DNA of 64,000 nucleotides, taken from NCBI RefSeq assembly GCF_008727755.1, contig NZ_CP044231.1, positions 2,170,001 through 2,234,000 of the forward strand, read 5' to 3'. The first letter of the stretch is position 1, and every line of letters begins with the position of its first letter. The notes under the pieces were generated by a model that did no database searches, was not told the DNA's origin, and saw only the letters and a list, made by a program, of their open reading frames with translations. Shown here piece after piece: positions 33,837-43,461 of the stretch. Origin of the DNA: Microbacterium caowuchunii (GTDB lineage Bacteria > Actinomycetota > Actinomycetes > Actinomycetales > Microbacteriaceae). Position numbers and translations under genes: made by a program.

Positions 33837-35759
33837 ATGACCGGCACCGCCGCGGAACTGTTCTCCTCGCTGGCCTCCGAGGCTGCGCCCTTCGCGCTGA
33901 TCGCCCGTGACGACACCTGGGTGGAGGTGCTCCGCGGCGACGTGGTGGACGTCGATCTGCTCGCCGACATCCCGCTGACGGATGCCGACGGCACCGCCCG
34001 CGAGGTCCTCGCGCTCGTCCCGTACCGGCAGGTGCGCGAGCGCGGCTTCGTCTGCCACGACGACGGCGCCCCGCTGCGCTGCCTCGTGGTCACCTCCCAC
34101 GAGCGGGTCCCCCGCGCCGACGCCCTTCACGCCCTCCCCCAGGCGCAGATCGCGCTGGGCGAGCCCGGCTTCGATCTGAGCGACGACGAGTACGCGGACA
34201 TCGTCCGCACCGTGATCGCCGAAGAGATCGGCCGCGGCGAGGGCGCGAACTTCGTCATCCGTCGCGATTTCACCGCCGCCGTCGCGGCCGACGAGCGCAC
34301 CGCGGCGCTCACCTGGTTCCGCGCCCTGCTGGAGCACGAGCGCGGTGCGTACTGGACGTTCGCCGTCGTCACCGACGGTCACGTCGCGGTGGGTGCCAGC
34401 CCCGAGGCGCACGTGAGCGCGCAGGCCGGGATCGTCACCATGAACCCCATCTCCGGGACCTTCCGCCACCCCGCCGGCGGCGCGACCGTCGAGACACTGA
34501 GCACGTTCCTCGAGTCCACCAAGGAGACCGAGGAACTGTTCATGGTGGTCGACGAGGAGCTCAAGATGATGAGCGCCGTCTGCTCGGACGGCGGCCGGAT
34601 CACCGGGCCGCATCTCAAGGAGATGTCCCGTCTCACCCACACCGAGTACATGCTGCGCGGGACCTCCCGGCTGGACCCCCGCGACATCCTGCGGGAGACG
34701 ATGTTCGCCCCGACCGTCACCGGCTCGCCGATGCAGAACGCCTGCACCGTGATCGCGCGGCACGAGGCCACCCCCCGCGGCTACTACTCCGGCGTCGCCG
34801 CGCTGTTCACCCCGAACGGCGCGACGGATGGGGTGACCCACGATCTGGACGCGCCCATCCTCATCCGCACGGCCTACCTGCAGGACGGCCGGCTGCGCGT
34901 CCCGGTCGGAGCGACCCTGGTGCGCCACTCCGAGCCGGCCGGGGAGGTCGGCGAGACGCACGGGAAGGCCGCCGGCGTGCTCGGCGCGATCGGGGCGGTG
35001 CCGCGGGATGTGGCCCCCCTGGTGGCGGAGGACCCGGATGCGCCGGTCGCCGAGCGACGCCCGCTCGCGGAGGACCCGGCCATCGCGGATCTGCTGGTCT
35101 CCCGGAACTCCCGCCTGGCTGCGTTCTGGCTGAACCCCCAGGGCGACGCGGACCTGCGACCGTTCGCGGGTCGCACCGCCGCGGTGGTGGACGCGGAGGA
35201 CCGCTTCACCACCATGCTCGCCCACCAGCTGCGCCATCTCGGGCTCGACGTCACGATCGTGCCGTGGGCGGATGCCGGGAGTGCTGTGCTGGACGCGGCG
35301 GACCTGGTGGTCTCCGGCCCCGGGCCCGGCGACCCGCGCGCGGAGGACAGCGACCGCATCCGCCGCATGCGCGACGTCGTGGACCACCGGTTGCGCACCG
35401 GCCGTCCCCTCCTGGCGGTGTGCCTGAGCCACCAGATCCTCGCCGACCGGCTCGGCCTGGGACTCGCCCCGCTGGAGCGTCCGCACCAGGGACTCCAGCT
35501 GGAGGTCGACCTGTTCGGGCAGCCCGCCTCCATCGGCTTCTACAACACGTTCACGGCGCGCACCGACCCGGGCACGACGCACATCGGCGGTGCGGAGATC
35601 GCGGCCTCCCCGTCCGGGGACGTGTACGCGCTGCGCGGGGCCGGCTTCGCCTCCGTGCAGGGGCACCTCGAGTCGATCCTGTCCCGCGACGGGATGATCA
35701 CCCTCGAGCGGCTGGTCGCGCATGCGCTGACCACCGCGCCGTCCATCGCGTCGCGCTGA
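33837..35759 (+). CDS. PhzE-type fused anthranilate / ADIC synthase
   Basis: The 640-residue protein joins a chorismate-binding domain (residues 1 to about 400; [45 protein letters not shown]) to a class I glutamine amidotransferase domain (GPGPGDP, nucleophile Cys529 in VCLSHQIL, His610 and Glu612 in VQGHLES). It makes anthranilate or 2-amino-2-deoxyisochorismate from chorismate and glutamine. Overall it resembles PhzE more than TrpE+TrpG, and I see no TrpE-like LLES feedback motif in the short N-terminus. Tryptophan attenuation upstream points to a role in tryptophan supply. Terminator downstream; no other trp gene adjacent. Confidence 0.85.
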   Translation: MTGTAAELFSSLASEAAPFALIARDDTWVEVLRGDVVDVDLLADIPLTDADGTAREVLALVPYRQVRERGFVCHDDGAPLRCLVVTSHERVPRADALHALPQAQIALGEPGFDLSDDEYADIVRTVIAEEIGRGEGANFVIRRDFTAAVAADERTAALTWFRALLEHERGAYWTFAVVTDGHVAVGASPEAHVSAQAGIVTMNPISGTFRHPAGGATVETLSTFLESTKETEELFMVVDEELKMMSAVCSDGGRITGPHLKEMSRLTHTEYMLRGTSRLDPRDILRETMFAPTVTGSPMQNACTVIARHEATPRGYYSGVAALFTPNGATDGVTHDLDAPILIRTAYLQDGRLRVPVGATLVRHSEPAGEVGETHGKAAGVLGAIGAVPRDVAPLVAEDPDAPVAERRPLAEDPAIADLLVSRNSRLAAFWLNPQGDADLRPFAGRTAAVVDAEDRFTTMLAHQLRHLGLDVTIVPWADAGSAVLDAADLVVSGPGPGDPRAEDSDRIRRMRDVVDHRLRTGRPLLAVCLSHQILADRLGLGLAPLERPHQGLQLEVDLFGQPASIGFYNTFTARTDPGTTHIGGAEIAASPSGDVYALRGAGFASVQGHLESILSRDGMITLERLVAHALTTAPSIASR

Positions 35760-35767
35760 ACCGCACC

Positions 35768-35810
35768 GACCGGCAGGCACGTCCCCCGCAGGGCGGGGCG
35801 CCTGCCGGTC
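35768..35810. terminator. Hairpin terminator between the synthase and the RseP-type protease
   Basis: An 11-bp perfect stem (35768-35778 with 35800-35810) between convergent genes; its right arm includes part of the protease stop codon. Confidence 0.7.
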
Positions 35811-37170
35811 AGAAGAGCGAGATCGGGTTGACCAGGTCGGCCAGGATGAGGATGCCGCCCATCAGCCCGAGCGCCGCCACGACCACGAAGGTCACCGGGA
35901 CGAGCCGCGTCGCGTCGACGGGCTTCGGGGCGGGGCGGCGGAGGATCCGCGCCCAGCCGCGCTTGAGGCCGTCCCACAGCGCCACGACGACGTGGCCGCC
36001 GTCCAGCGGAAGCAGCGGAATGAGGTTGAACACGCACAGTGCGAGGTTGAGCGAGCCGAGCAGCCCGATGATCCCGGCGACCCGGTTCAGCACGGGCGCC
36101 TCGGATGCGGCGACCTCCCCGGCGAGCACGCTCGCGCCGACGACGCTCAGCGGACCGTTCGGATCCCGCTCCTCGCCCGTGAAGAGGGTGGCGGCGGTGT
36201 CCGCGACCTTCACCGGCAGCTGGACGATGACGCCCGCCACGGCCCCGACGTTCTCCACCGCCGCCGCCGGTCCCGCCCAGATCGGCTGGCGCACGAACTC
36301 CGCCGTCGGCCGGATCCCGAGGAACCCGACGCGTTCCTCGCGGACCTCGCCGTCGGCGTCCGTGACGCTGGTGGTGATGGGCACGGGCGTCACGGTCAGC
36401 GCCCGCTCCGACCCGTCCCGCTCCACGACGACCCGGAGCGTCCGGTCGGGTGCGGCCTGGATGAGCGCCGATGCCTCGGCGAAGTCGGCGACCGGCGTCC
36501 CGTCGATGGAGACGATGCGGTCGCCCGGCTCGATACCCGCCTGGGCCGCGGGGGTCTCCGCGATCTGGCAGGTCCCGTCCGCGGCCGGGACGCAGTCGCT
36601 CAGCGACGCGACGGTGGAGGTGGCCGTCTGCACGCCGATGCCCGTGAACAACAGAGCGAACAGCACCATGGCGAACACCAGGTTCATGAAGGGGCCGCCC
36701 AGCATGATGACGATGCGCTTCCACATCGGCAGCCGGTAGAACACGCGGTCCTCGGCACCGATCATGGTCTCGTCGTTGACCGCGCGCGCGTCTTGCACCA
36801 TCGTCTGGAAGAACCGCCCGCGCGCCGAACGCCGGTCCGCGCGCGCCGCCGTCCCGGCCGCGGTGATCGTCGGCGCTCCCCCCGCGGCGCGCTGCTCCTC
36901 GGCGCCGGCGGCGTCCGCTGCGTCCTGGGGTCCGGGCGGGTACATGCCCGCCATCGAGATGTAGCCGCCCAACGGGATCGCTTTCACCCCGTACTCGGTC
37001 TCGCCCCGCCGGCGCGACCACAACGTCGGGCCGAACCCGATCATGTACTGGCCGACGCGTACGCCGAAGGCCTTGGCCGGGGCGAGGTGACCCAGCTCGT
37101 GGAGGGCGATCGAGATCGCGAGCCCGACGACGAGCACGACGATGCCGATCACGAAGGCGATGATCGTCAC
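35809..37170 (-). CDS. rseP: Site-2 (M50) intramembrane metalloprotease, RseP type
   Basis: The 453-residue membrane protease has the zinc site HELGH at residues 24-28 in the first helix, [13 protein letters not shown], a PDZ domain around [14 protein letters not shown] and the third zinc ligand region [12 protein letters not shown] near the C-terminus. These enzymes cleave membrane anti-sigma factors and signal-peptide remnants within the membrane. The cytoplasmic loop after helix 1 contains an unusual Ala-rich insertion (about residues 83-120). The GTG start is fixed by TACGGT six bases upstream. It sits beside the MurE-like gene on the other strand and upstream of dxr, a common actinobacterial grouping. 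Confidence 0.9.
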   Translation of the reverse strand: MTIIAFVIGIVVLVVGLAISIALHELGHLAPAKAFGVRVGQYMIGFGPTLWSRRRGETEYGVKAIPLGGYISMAGMYPPGPQDAADAAGAEEQRAAGGAPTITAAGTAARADRRSARGRFFQTMVQDARAVNDETMIGAEDRVFYRLPMWKRIVIMLGGPFMNLVFAMVLFALLFTGIGVQTATSTVASLSDCVPAADGTCQIAETPAAQAGIEPGDRIVSIDGTPVADFAEASALIQAAPDRTLRVVVERDGSERALTVTPVPITTSVTDADGEVREERVGFLGIRPTAEFVRQPIWAGPAAAVENVGAVAGVIVQLPVKVADTAATLFTGEERDPNGPLSVVGASVLAGEVAASEAPVLNRVAGIIGLLGSLNLALCVFNLIPLLPLDGGHVVVALWDGLKRGWARILRRPAPKPVDATRLVPVTFVVVAALGLMGGILILADLVNPISLF

Positions 37171-37176
37171 CCGCTC

Positions 37177-37182
37177 ACCGTA
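37177..37182 (-). promoter_or_regulatory. Leaderless -10 element of rseP
   Basis: TACGGT on the minus strand, six bases, then GTG at 37170. Confidence 0.6.
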
Positions 37183-37257
37183 GCGGCGCTGTCTTTGAGC
37201 GAGCCGAACGCGCCGCTCCCAGGAGTGGCCCGGCATCGGTCTGGTTGAATGGAACGG

Positions 37258-38871
37258 ATGTCGACGAGCGCTTCGAACCTGCCCCCCGTGCTCCGCCCCG
37301 AGCACCCCCCGACACGGTCACTGACCCTTCTGGCCGAGCGCTTCGGCGCCGAGGTCCGGGGCGATGCGGACGGGGTGTCGCTGCACGGCATCACCCTCGC
37401 CACGGCGGACCTCCGCCCGGGCGAGGCGTTCGTGGCGCTGCAGGGCGTGAACCGTCACGGCGCGGAGTTCGCCGTCGCGGCCGCAGAGCAGGGCGCCGTC
37501 GCGATCATCACGGACGCCGCCGGTGCGGATGCGGCCGCTGCATCCGGCCTCCCCGTCCTGGTGCTCCCGGACCCCCGTGCCCGGATGGGCGAGCTGTCGG
37601 CGTGGGTGTACGGCACGGGCCCCGAGGACGACCTGCCGATCCTGTTCGCGCCCACCGGGACGAACGGCAAGACGAGCGTCTCCCACATCCTGGAGGGGAT
37701 GCTCGGCCAACTCGGCGTCGTGACCGGGCTCTCCTCGACCGCCGAGCGGCACATCGCCGGCCAGGTGATCGTGTCCCGCCTGACCACGCCCGAGGCCTCC
37801 GAATTCCACGCCCTCCTCGCCCTCATGCGCGAACGGGGCGTGGAGGCGGTCGCCGTTGAGGTGAGCGCCCAGGCCCTCAGCCGCCATCGCGTCGACGGCA
37901 TCGTGTTCGACGTCGCCGCCTTCACGAACCTCAGCCACGATCATCTCGACGACTACGCCGACATGCAGGAGTACCTCGAGGCGAAGCTGCCCCTGTTCCG
38001 CGCCGATCGCTCCCGGCGTGCCGTGATCTCCCTCGATTCGGCGGCCGCCGCCGACGTCGTCGCCCGCTGCGAGGTGCCCTTCACGACCGTTGCCGCCCCC
38101 GCGATCGCGGCGGACCCCGAACTCGCCGCCACCGCGGAGTGGACCGTGGAGATCCTCGACGAGCGGCCGGACGGCACGCGCTTCGCCCTCACCGGCCCCG
38201 GCGGACGGCGCCTGGAGTCCGTCGTCCCGGTCATCGGACCGCACATGGCCGCCAATGCCGGTCTCGCGATCGTCATGATGCTGGAGGCCGGTTACGCCTG
38301 GGACCGGATCGTCGCAGCCCTGGACGGCACACGCATCGAGGCGTACCTGCCCGGTCGCACCGAGCGCGTCTCCGGCGAGCACGGACCCGCCGTGTACGTC
38401 GATTTCGGCCACTCCCCCGACGCCTTCGAGAAGACCCTCGCCGCCGTGCGGCGGGTCACCCCCGGCCGCGTGCTGATGCTCTTCGGCGCCGACGGTGACC
38501 GCGACGCCACGAAGCGCCACGACATGGGGCGCACGGCCGTGCTCGGCAGCGACATCCTCGTCGTGACCGACCACCATCCCCGCTTCGAGGACCCGGAGTC
38601 CATCCGGCGGACGCTCATCGAGGGTGCCCGGATGGCGCGACCGGACGCGGAGATCCACGAGTTCTCGCCCCCCGAACGCGCGATCACGGAGGCCGTGAAG
38701 CTCGTCGGCGAGGGGGACGCCATCCTGTGGGCGGGTCCGGGGCACCAGGACTACCGGGACATCCGCGGTCAGCGCACGCCCTACTCGGCACGGGAACTCG
38801 CGCGACGCGCACTCCGTGACGCCGGCTGGCCCGTGCCCGAGCCGCACTGGCCGGTCCCCTACCCGGCCTGA
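37258..38871 (+). CDS. MurE-like Mur ligase, UDP-MurNAc-tripeptide synthetase family
   Basis: The 537-residue protein has the MurE three-domain layout: an N-terminal UDP-binding domain, an ATP-binding domain with PTGTNGKTS (Lys138), and a C-terminal domain with DFGHSPDAFEKTL and LLFGADGDRDATKR-type motifs. The substrate-selecting DNP(R) motif of MurE is replaced by D438-H-H-P-R442 followed by FEDPESIR. MurE adds the third residue of the peptidoglycan stem peptide, in this family often Lys or another diamino acid. It lies away from any dcw cluster in this window, so it may be a paralogue. Start ATG 37258 or the in-frame ATG at 37249. Confidence 0.78.
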   Translation: MSTSASNLPPVLRPEHPPTRSLTLLAERFGAEVRGDADGVSLHGITLATADLRPGEAFVALQGVNRHGAEFAVAAAEQGAVAIITDAAGADAAAASGLPVLVLPDPRARMGELSAWVYGTGPEDDLPILFAPTGTNGKTSVSHILEGMLGQLGVVTGLSSTAERHIAGQVIVSRLTTPEASEFHALLALMRERGVEAVAVEVSAQALSRHRVDGIVFDVAAFTNLSHDHLDDYADMQEYLEAKLPLFRADRSRRAVISLDSAAAADVVARCEVPFTTVAAPAIAADPELAATAEWTVEILDERPDGTRFALTGPGGRRLESVVPVIGPHMAANAGLAIVMMLEAGYAWDRIVAALDGTRIEAYLPGRTERVSGEHGPAVYVDFGHSPDAFEKTLAAVRRVTPGRVLMLFGADGDRDATKRHDMGRTAVLGSDILVVTDHHPRFEDPESIRRTLIEGARMARPDAEIHEFSPPERAITEAVKLVGEGDAILWAGPGHQDYRDIRGQRTPYSARELARRALRDAGWPVPEPHWPVPYPA

Positions 38872-38911
38872 CCCCGGCCCGCGGCGACGGTCCGGGGCAC
38901 GCCGGACGCGG

Positions 38912-39997
38912 TCAGGCCGATGCGGCGATCGCCGCGTCCGCCGTGGCCCGCGCCCACTGCTCCGCCTCGGCGAGACCGCCCCGGGTCACGGCGTCAGGGG
39001 CTTCGTGCATGTCGACGACCCGCCGCACCGTGTCCAGGATGCCGGTGAAGGAGAGGCGTCCCTCGTGGAACGCGTCCACCGCCTGCTCGTTGGCCGCGTT
39101 GAACACGGCGGGATAGGTGAGCCCCGCCCGCCCCACCTGCTTGGCCAGCGCGACCGACGGGAAGGCGTCCTCGTCGAGGGGTTCGAACGACCAGGTCGTC
39201 GCCGTCGTCCAGTCCAGCGGACGTCCGACGCCGCCGACGCGGTGCGGCCAGTCCAGCCCCAGCGAGATCGGCAGCCGCATGTCCGGCGGGGACGCCTGGG
39301 CGATGGTGGAGCCGTCGATGAACTCGACCATGGAGTGCACGACGGACTGCGGGTGGACCACCACGTCGATCCGCTCGTAGGGCACGTCGAACAGCACATG
39401 CGCCTCGATGACCTCCAGGCCCTTGTTGACGAGGGTCGCGGAGTTGGTCGTCACCACCCGTCCCATGTCCCAGGTGGGGTGGGCCAGGGCCTCGGCGGGC
39501 GTGACATCGGCGAGGTCGGCGCGCGCGCGGCCGCGGAACGGGCCCCCGGATGCGGTCAGCACCAGGCGCCGGACCTCCTGCCGCGATCCCGCCAGCAGTG
39601 CCTGCGCGATCGCGGAGTGCTCGGAATCGACCGGGACGATCTGGCCCGGCCGGGCCACGGCCGCCACGAGGTCCGCGCCGACGATCAGCGACTCCTTGTT
39701 GGCCAGGGCCAGCGTGCGCCCCTCCTCGAGCGCGGCGAGGGTGGGGCCGAGGCCGACCGAACCGGTGATGCCGTTGAGCACCACGTCGGCGGGCACGTCA
39801 CGCACCAGTTGCTCGGCCTCGACCGCCCCGAAGGCGGTGTGCTCGACCTGGAACTCCTCCGCCTGCGCAGCGACACCGGCACGGTCGGAGCCTGCGGCCA
39901 GTCCCACCACCTCGAACCGGCGGGGGTTCGCCCGGATGACATCGAGGGCCTGGGTGCCGATGGAGCCGGTCGAACCGAGGATGAGCACGCGTCGCAT
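38912..39997 (-). CDS. dxr: 1-deoxy-D-xylulose 5-phosphate reductoisomerase
   Basis: The 361-residue NADPH enzyme forms MEP in the isoprenoid pathway. [15 protein letters not shown] is the nucleotide-binding start; [33 protein letters not shown] and [15 protein letters not shown] cover the metal- and substrate-binding site. ATG 39997 has AGGAG nine bases upstream. It is next to rseP as in many actinobacteria, but the MurE-like gene lies between them on the opposite strand. Confidence 0.95.
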   Translation of the reverse strand: MRRVLILGSTGSIGTQALDVIRANPRRFEVVGLAAGSDRAGVAAQAEEFQVEHTAFGAVEAEQLVRDVPADVVLNGITGSVGLGPTLAALEEGRTLALANKESLIVGADLVAAVARPGQIVPVDSEHSAIAQALLAGSRQEVRRLVLTASGGPFRGRARADLADVTPAEALAHPTWDMGRVVTTNSATLVNKGLEVIEAHVLFDVPYERIDVVVHPQSVVHSMVEFIDGSTIAQASPPDMRLPISLGLDWPHRVGGVGRPLDWTTATTWSFEPLDEDAFPSVALAKQVGRAGLTYPAVFNAANEQAVDAFHEGRLSFTGILDTVRRVVDMHEAPDAVTRGGLAEAEQWARATADAAIAASA

Positions 39998-40030
39998 GAG
40001 GGGGTCTCCTGAGGAAGGCGCCGGCCGGTC

Positions 40031-40972
40031 TCAGCCGTTGATCGGGTGCTGGGTCGCGAGGATGTCCACGACGAACACGAGCGTCTCGTTCTGCAGCTCG
40101 TTGCCCTCGCTGGCCCCGTAGCCGAACTCCGGCGGCACCACGACGACCACCTGCGAGCCGACGGTCTGGCCCTCGAGCGCCTGGCGGAAGCCGTCGACGA
40201 CCTGCGTGGTCGCGAAGGACGTCGGGGCGCCGCGGTCCCAGCTGGAGTCGAACACGCTGCCGTCGGACCACTTGGCGCCGGTGTACTGCACGAGCACGCT
40301 GTCACCGGGCAGGACCTCGTCGCCGTCGCCCTTCTTGAGCGTCTCGATCTCCACCGCGGTGGGAGCCTCCGCATCCGGGATCGTGATGGTCGGCGCACCG
40401 TCCTCGTCGAGCTCCACCGTGGGCGCCCCGGCGGCCGGCTCCTGCTCCTCGCCCCACGCTGCGGTCGGGGTGACGGTGAGCATGTCGATGACGTAGACGG
40501 CGGCGGCGTTGGCGTCGCTGGCGGGGAATGTCGCCACGACGCGGCTGCCCAGCGGCGAGCAGCCCAGGATCTGACCGAGACCGGTCTCGGGCGAGATCTG
40601 CTGGGGCAGGAGCTGGCCGGGCTCGTAGCCCGCCGAGTCGATCAGCTGACCGGTCTCCACGTCGTAGGCGGAGACCGCGTAGTTGAGGAATTCGCCGGCG
40701 GCGAGGTCGGGTCCGGTGCCCTCCTCCACGACGGTGCGCTCGAGGTCGGTGATCTCCAGCGGCGCGTCGAAGGCGACCGTCGGGACCGTGCCGATCTCAC
40801 CGGAGACCTCGACGGCGTCGGAGGCGGATCCGGAGTCCACGACAGCCGCGCACAGATCCGTGGCCCCGGTCGCGGTGGGGCTCGCATCATCCCCTCCGGA
40901 GGAGGCGCACCCGGCGAGCGCGAACAGGGAGAGTGCGGTGGCGGCGGACAGGACGAGCGGGCGGACGCGCAC
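40031..40972 (-). CDS. FKBP-type peptidyl-prolyl isomerase lipoprotein
   Basis: The roughly 313-residue protein has a signal sequence with lipobox LAGC, followed by two FKBP-like units. The first (about residues 80-170) looks degenerate. The second (about 205-313) keeps the active-site pattern VLVQYTGAKWSDGSVFDSSWDRG and VVVPPEFGYGASEGNELQNETLVFVVDIL. It should catalyse prolyl isomerisation of exported proteins. The GTG at 40972 was preferred because GAGG lies six bases upstream; a TTG four codons earlier lacks such a site. It runs toward dxr with a 33-base gap. Confidence 0.88.
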   Translation of the reverse strand: MRVRPLVLSAATALSLFALAGCASSGGDDASPTATGATDLCAAVVDSGSASDAVEVSGEIGTVPTVAFDAPLEITDLERTVVEEGTGPDLAAGEFLNYAVSAYDVETGQLIDSAGYEPGQLLPQQISPETGLGQILGCSPLGSRVVATFPASDANAAAVYVIDMLTVTPTAAWGEEQEPAAGAPTVELDEDGAPTITIPDAEAPTAVEIETLKKGDGDEVLPGDSVLVQYTGAKWSDGSVFDSSWDRGAPTSFATTQVVDGFRQALEGQTVGSQVVVVVPPEFGYGASEGNELQNETLVFVVDILATQHPING

Positions 40973-41104
40973 GGAGGACCTCAATCGATCGGGACGGGAT
41001 TGACCCCATCATTCCGCATCCGCATAGGTTCTGGCTGGGAAGCGGGCCGGACCTCCCCGCCCAGCGCGACGTCGGTCATGCACGGAGCGGAATGCGAACG
41101 GCTG

Positions 41105-41110
41105 TATCTT
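41105..41110 (+). promoter_or_regulatory. Leaderless -10 element of the acyltransferase gene
   Basis: TATCTT, six bases, then GTG at 41117. Confidence 0.55.
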
Positions 41111-41116
41111 CGTGGG

Positions 41117-41911
41117 GTGACATCCGCGGAAAGCCCAGAGAGCGAGCGCGCCGCCCGCGACCCCGAATCCGTCGCGACCGATCCGGTCGCCGACGTCGGA
41201 TTCACCTACCTGATGGGGCGGTACGTCCTCGCCCCGCTCGCCCGCCTCGCGTACCGGCCGCGCATCGAGGGACGCGCCAACGTCCCCCGCAAGGGACCGG
41301 TGATCTTCGCGAGCAACCACCTCTCCTTCATCGACTCGTTCGTCATCCCGATGTCCTCGCCCCGGCATGTCCAGTTCCTCGCGAAGTCGAGCTACTTCGA
41401 CGGTCCCGGCATCAAGGGCTGGCTCTCGCGGGAGTTCTTCACCGCGCTCGGCGCGAGTCCCGTGCAGCGCGGCGCCGGCCAGGCGGCGCTCGACGCGCTC
41501 GACCAGCAGCGACGCATGCTCGAGGCGGGCAAGGCGATCGCGCTCTACCCCGAGGGGACGCGCTCGCTCGACGGGCGGCTCTACAAGGGGCGCACCGGTG
41601 TCGCCTTCCTCGCTCTGCAGACCGGGGCGCCCGTCGTCCCGGTGGGCCTGATCGGCACGAACGAGATCATGCCTGTGGGCGCCAAGTTCCCGCGGCTACG
41701 CCCGCGTGTGACGATCCGCTTCGGCAAGCCCATCGACGTGAGCGCGCACGGCGTCGCCAGTTCGGGGCGCGCGCGCCGGCTCGCCACCGACGAGATCATG
41801 GCCGCCATCCACGCCCTGTCCGAGCAGGAGCTCGCGGGTGTCTACAACGAGGTCCCGGCGCAGAACCCGATCGAGCGGATCAAGCAGGTCCTCCCCCACG
41901 AGCGCCGCTGA
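41117..41911 (+). CDS. 1-acyl-glycerol-3-phosphate acyltransferase (PlsC-like)
   Basis: The 264-residue membrane-associated enzyme has the acyltransferase blocks NHLSFID (His-x4-Asp), a basic region after it, and PEGTRS. It transfers an acyl chain to lysophosphatidic acid or a related acceptor in phospholipid synthesis. The acidic N-terminal tail of about 25 residues is polar. GTG 41117 is supported by TATCTT six bases upstream. It ends nine bases from the convergent OsmC gene. Confidence 0.88.
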   Translation: MTSAESPESERAARDPESVATDPVADVGFTYLMGRYVLAPLARLAYRPRIEGRANVPRKGPVIFASNHLSFIDSFVIPMSSPRHVQFLAKSSYFDGPGIKGWLSREFFTALGASPVQRGAGQAALDALDQQRRMLEAGKAIALYPEGTRSLDGRLYKGRTGVAFLALQTGAPVVPVGLIGTNEIMPVGAKFPRLRPRVTIRFGKPIDVSAHGVASSGRARRLATDEIMAAIHALSEQELAGVYNEVPAQNPIERIKQVLPHERR

Positions 41912-41920
41912 CCACGCAGC

Positions 41921-42391
41921 TCAGCGCGCGGTGACCACCGCGTCGTGCCGGACCGGGAAATTGACCGAGTTCGCGATGAAGCACCACTCGTGCGCCAGCA
42001 GGTGGGCGTCCTCCGCCCGGGCGATCATCGACTCCTCGGCGACGACCACCCGCGGATGCAGGACGACCTCGGTGAAGCGTCCGGCCCCGGCGCCGTCCTC
42101 CACCATCGTCCCGCTCGCCTCGTCGTGATAGGCCACGACCACCACGCCCGCGCGCACGCAGGCGTGCAGATAGGAGAGCAGGTGGCACTGCGACAGCGCC
42201 CCCAGCAGCATGTCCTCGGGGTTCCACCGGGACCGGTCGCCGCGGAACGGCCGGTCGCTCGATCCGAGCAGGTCCGGCTTCCCGTCGATGGAGAGCGTCA
42301 CGTCGCGGGAGTAGTCGCGGTATCCGCTCGTCCCGGTGCCGCGGTCGCCCGTCCAGGTCGCCTGCAGCCGGTAGTGGTGTACGCCGTTCAT
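41921..42391 (-). CDS. OsmC-family peroxiredoxin-like protein
   Basis: The 156-residue protein keeps the two cysteines of OsmC/Ohr hydroperoxidases, one in SQCHLLSY and one in HEWCFIANSVNFP, and the RWNPEDMLLGAL helix. It probably reduces organic hydroperoxides. A second cysteine in LHAC four residues after SY is not a family landmark. CACAAT lies six bases before the ATG, a weaker match to the leaderless pattern. It diverges from the asparaginase gene. Confidence 0.85.
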   Translation of the reverse strand: MNGVHHYRLQATWTGDRGTGTSGYRDYSRDVTLSIDGKPDLLGSSDRPFRGDRSRWNPEDMLLGALSQCHLLSYLHACVRAGVVVVAYHDEASGTMVEDGAGAGRFTEVVLHPRVVVAEESMIARAEDAHLLAHEWCFIANSVNFPVRHDAVVTAR

Positions 42392-42450
42392 GCGCCCATT
42401 GTGGCACCGCCGCACCTCCCTCCTTCGGGATCGGCGCATCGCCGCCGCAG

Positions 42451-42456
42451 TAGGCT
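42451..42456 (+). promoter_or_regulatory. Leaderless -10 element of the asparaginase gene
   Basis: TAGGCT, six bases, then ATG at 42463. Confidence 0.6.
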
Positions 42457-42462
42457 GGACGG

Positions 42463-43452
42463 ATGCCGCAGACGTTCCCCGTGACCGCCGCCGTCGAGCT
42501 CGCCGTCGTCGAACGCAGCGGGTTCATCGAGTCCCGGCACAGCGGCTCCGCCGTGGTGCTCGGCCCCGACGGCATCGTCCAGGCCTCCCTCGGCGACCCG
42601 GCCGCTCCCATCCTGCCGCGGTCCACCCTGAAGCCCCTCCAGGCGCTCGCCTGTCTCACCGCCGGCGCGCCCCTGGACGGTGAGCGACTCGGGCTGGCGA
42701 CGGCCAGCCACACCGGGACCGACCGGCACGTGGCGGTCGTGCGCGCCATCCTCGAGGAGGCCGGCGTGACGGAGGACGACCTCGGGTGTCCGCCCGCCTG
42801 GCCGACGGACCCCGCCACCCGGATGGAGCTCGCCCGCGACCACGCGGCGCCCGCACGCGTGCGCATGAACTGCTCGGGCAAGCACGCCGCCATGCTCCTG
42901 GCGTGCCGCGCCAACGGATGGGACCTGCCCGGCTACCTCGACCCGGCGCATCCCCTCCAGCTGCACATCCGGGAGGTCGTGGAACGGCTGACCGGCGAGA
43001 AGCCCGTCACGATCGCGGTGGACGGATGCGGAGCGCCCGTGCCCGCGGTCAGCCTCACCGGCCTCGCCCGCGCGCTGCACCGCATGGGCGGCTCCTCCGA
43101 GCGCTCCCCCTTCGCCCTGCACCGGAACGCCGCCGTCCTCATCGGGGCGGTGCGCGCGCACCCGTGGACCATCGACGGCCCGGGACGGCCGGACACGGTC
43201 GTGCTGGAGCGCACCGGCGTGTTCGCCAAGACCGGCGCGGAGGGCGTACTCGTCATGGTGGCCCCGGATGCCACCACGGTGGCGGTGAAGGTGCTCGACG
43301 GCAGCAGCCGGGCGGCGAGCGCGGTGGGGCTCCGGCTCCTCGAGCGCGCCGGCGCCGTGTCCGCGGCGGATGCGGCCAAGGCGGTGGGCGATCTCTCCCT
43401 GGATGTCCACGGCGGCGGCGCGGTCGTCGGCGCCATCCGCCCGACCGTCTGA
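42463..43452 (+). CDS. L-asparaginase, rhizobial (class 3) type
   Basis: The 329-residue protein belongs to the PF06089 asparaginase family rather than the E. coli AnsA/B type. It shows the Ser-x-x-Lys pair in RSTLKPLQAL, SGKHAAML preceded by RMNCSG, and DGCGAPVPAVSL, which hold the catalytic Ser/Lys and metal-binding Cys residues of this class. It hydrolyses asparagine to aspartate and ammonia, feeding the aspartase at the start of the window. It ends nine bases before the convergent dehydrogenase-like gene. Confidence 0.88.
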   Translation: MPQTFPVTAAVELAVVERSGFIESRHSGSAVVLGPDGIVQASLGDPAAPILPRSTLKPLQALACLTAGAPLDGERLGLATASHTGTDRHVAVVRAILEEAGVTEDDLGCPPAWPTDPATRMELARDHAAPARVRMNCSGKHAAMLLACRANGWDLPGYLDPAHPLQLHIREVVERLTGEKPVTIAVDGCGAPVPAVSLTGLARALHRMGGSSERSPFALHRNAAVLIGAVRAHPWTIDGPGRPDTVVLERTGVFAKTGAEGVLVMVAPDATTVAVKVLDGSSRAASAVGLRLLERAGAVSAADAAKAVGDLSLDVHGGGAVVGAIRPTV

Positions 43453-43461
43453 CCGGTCCGC

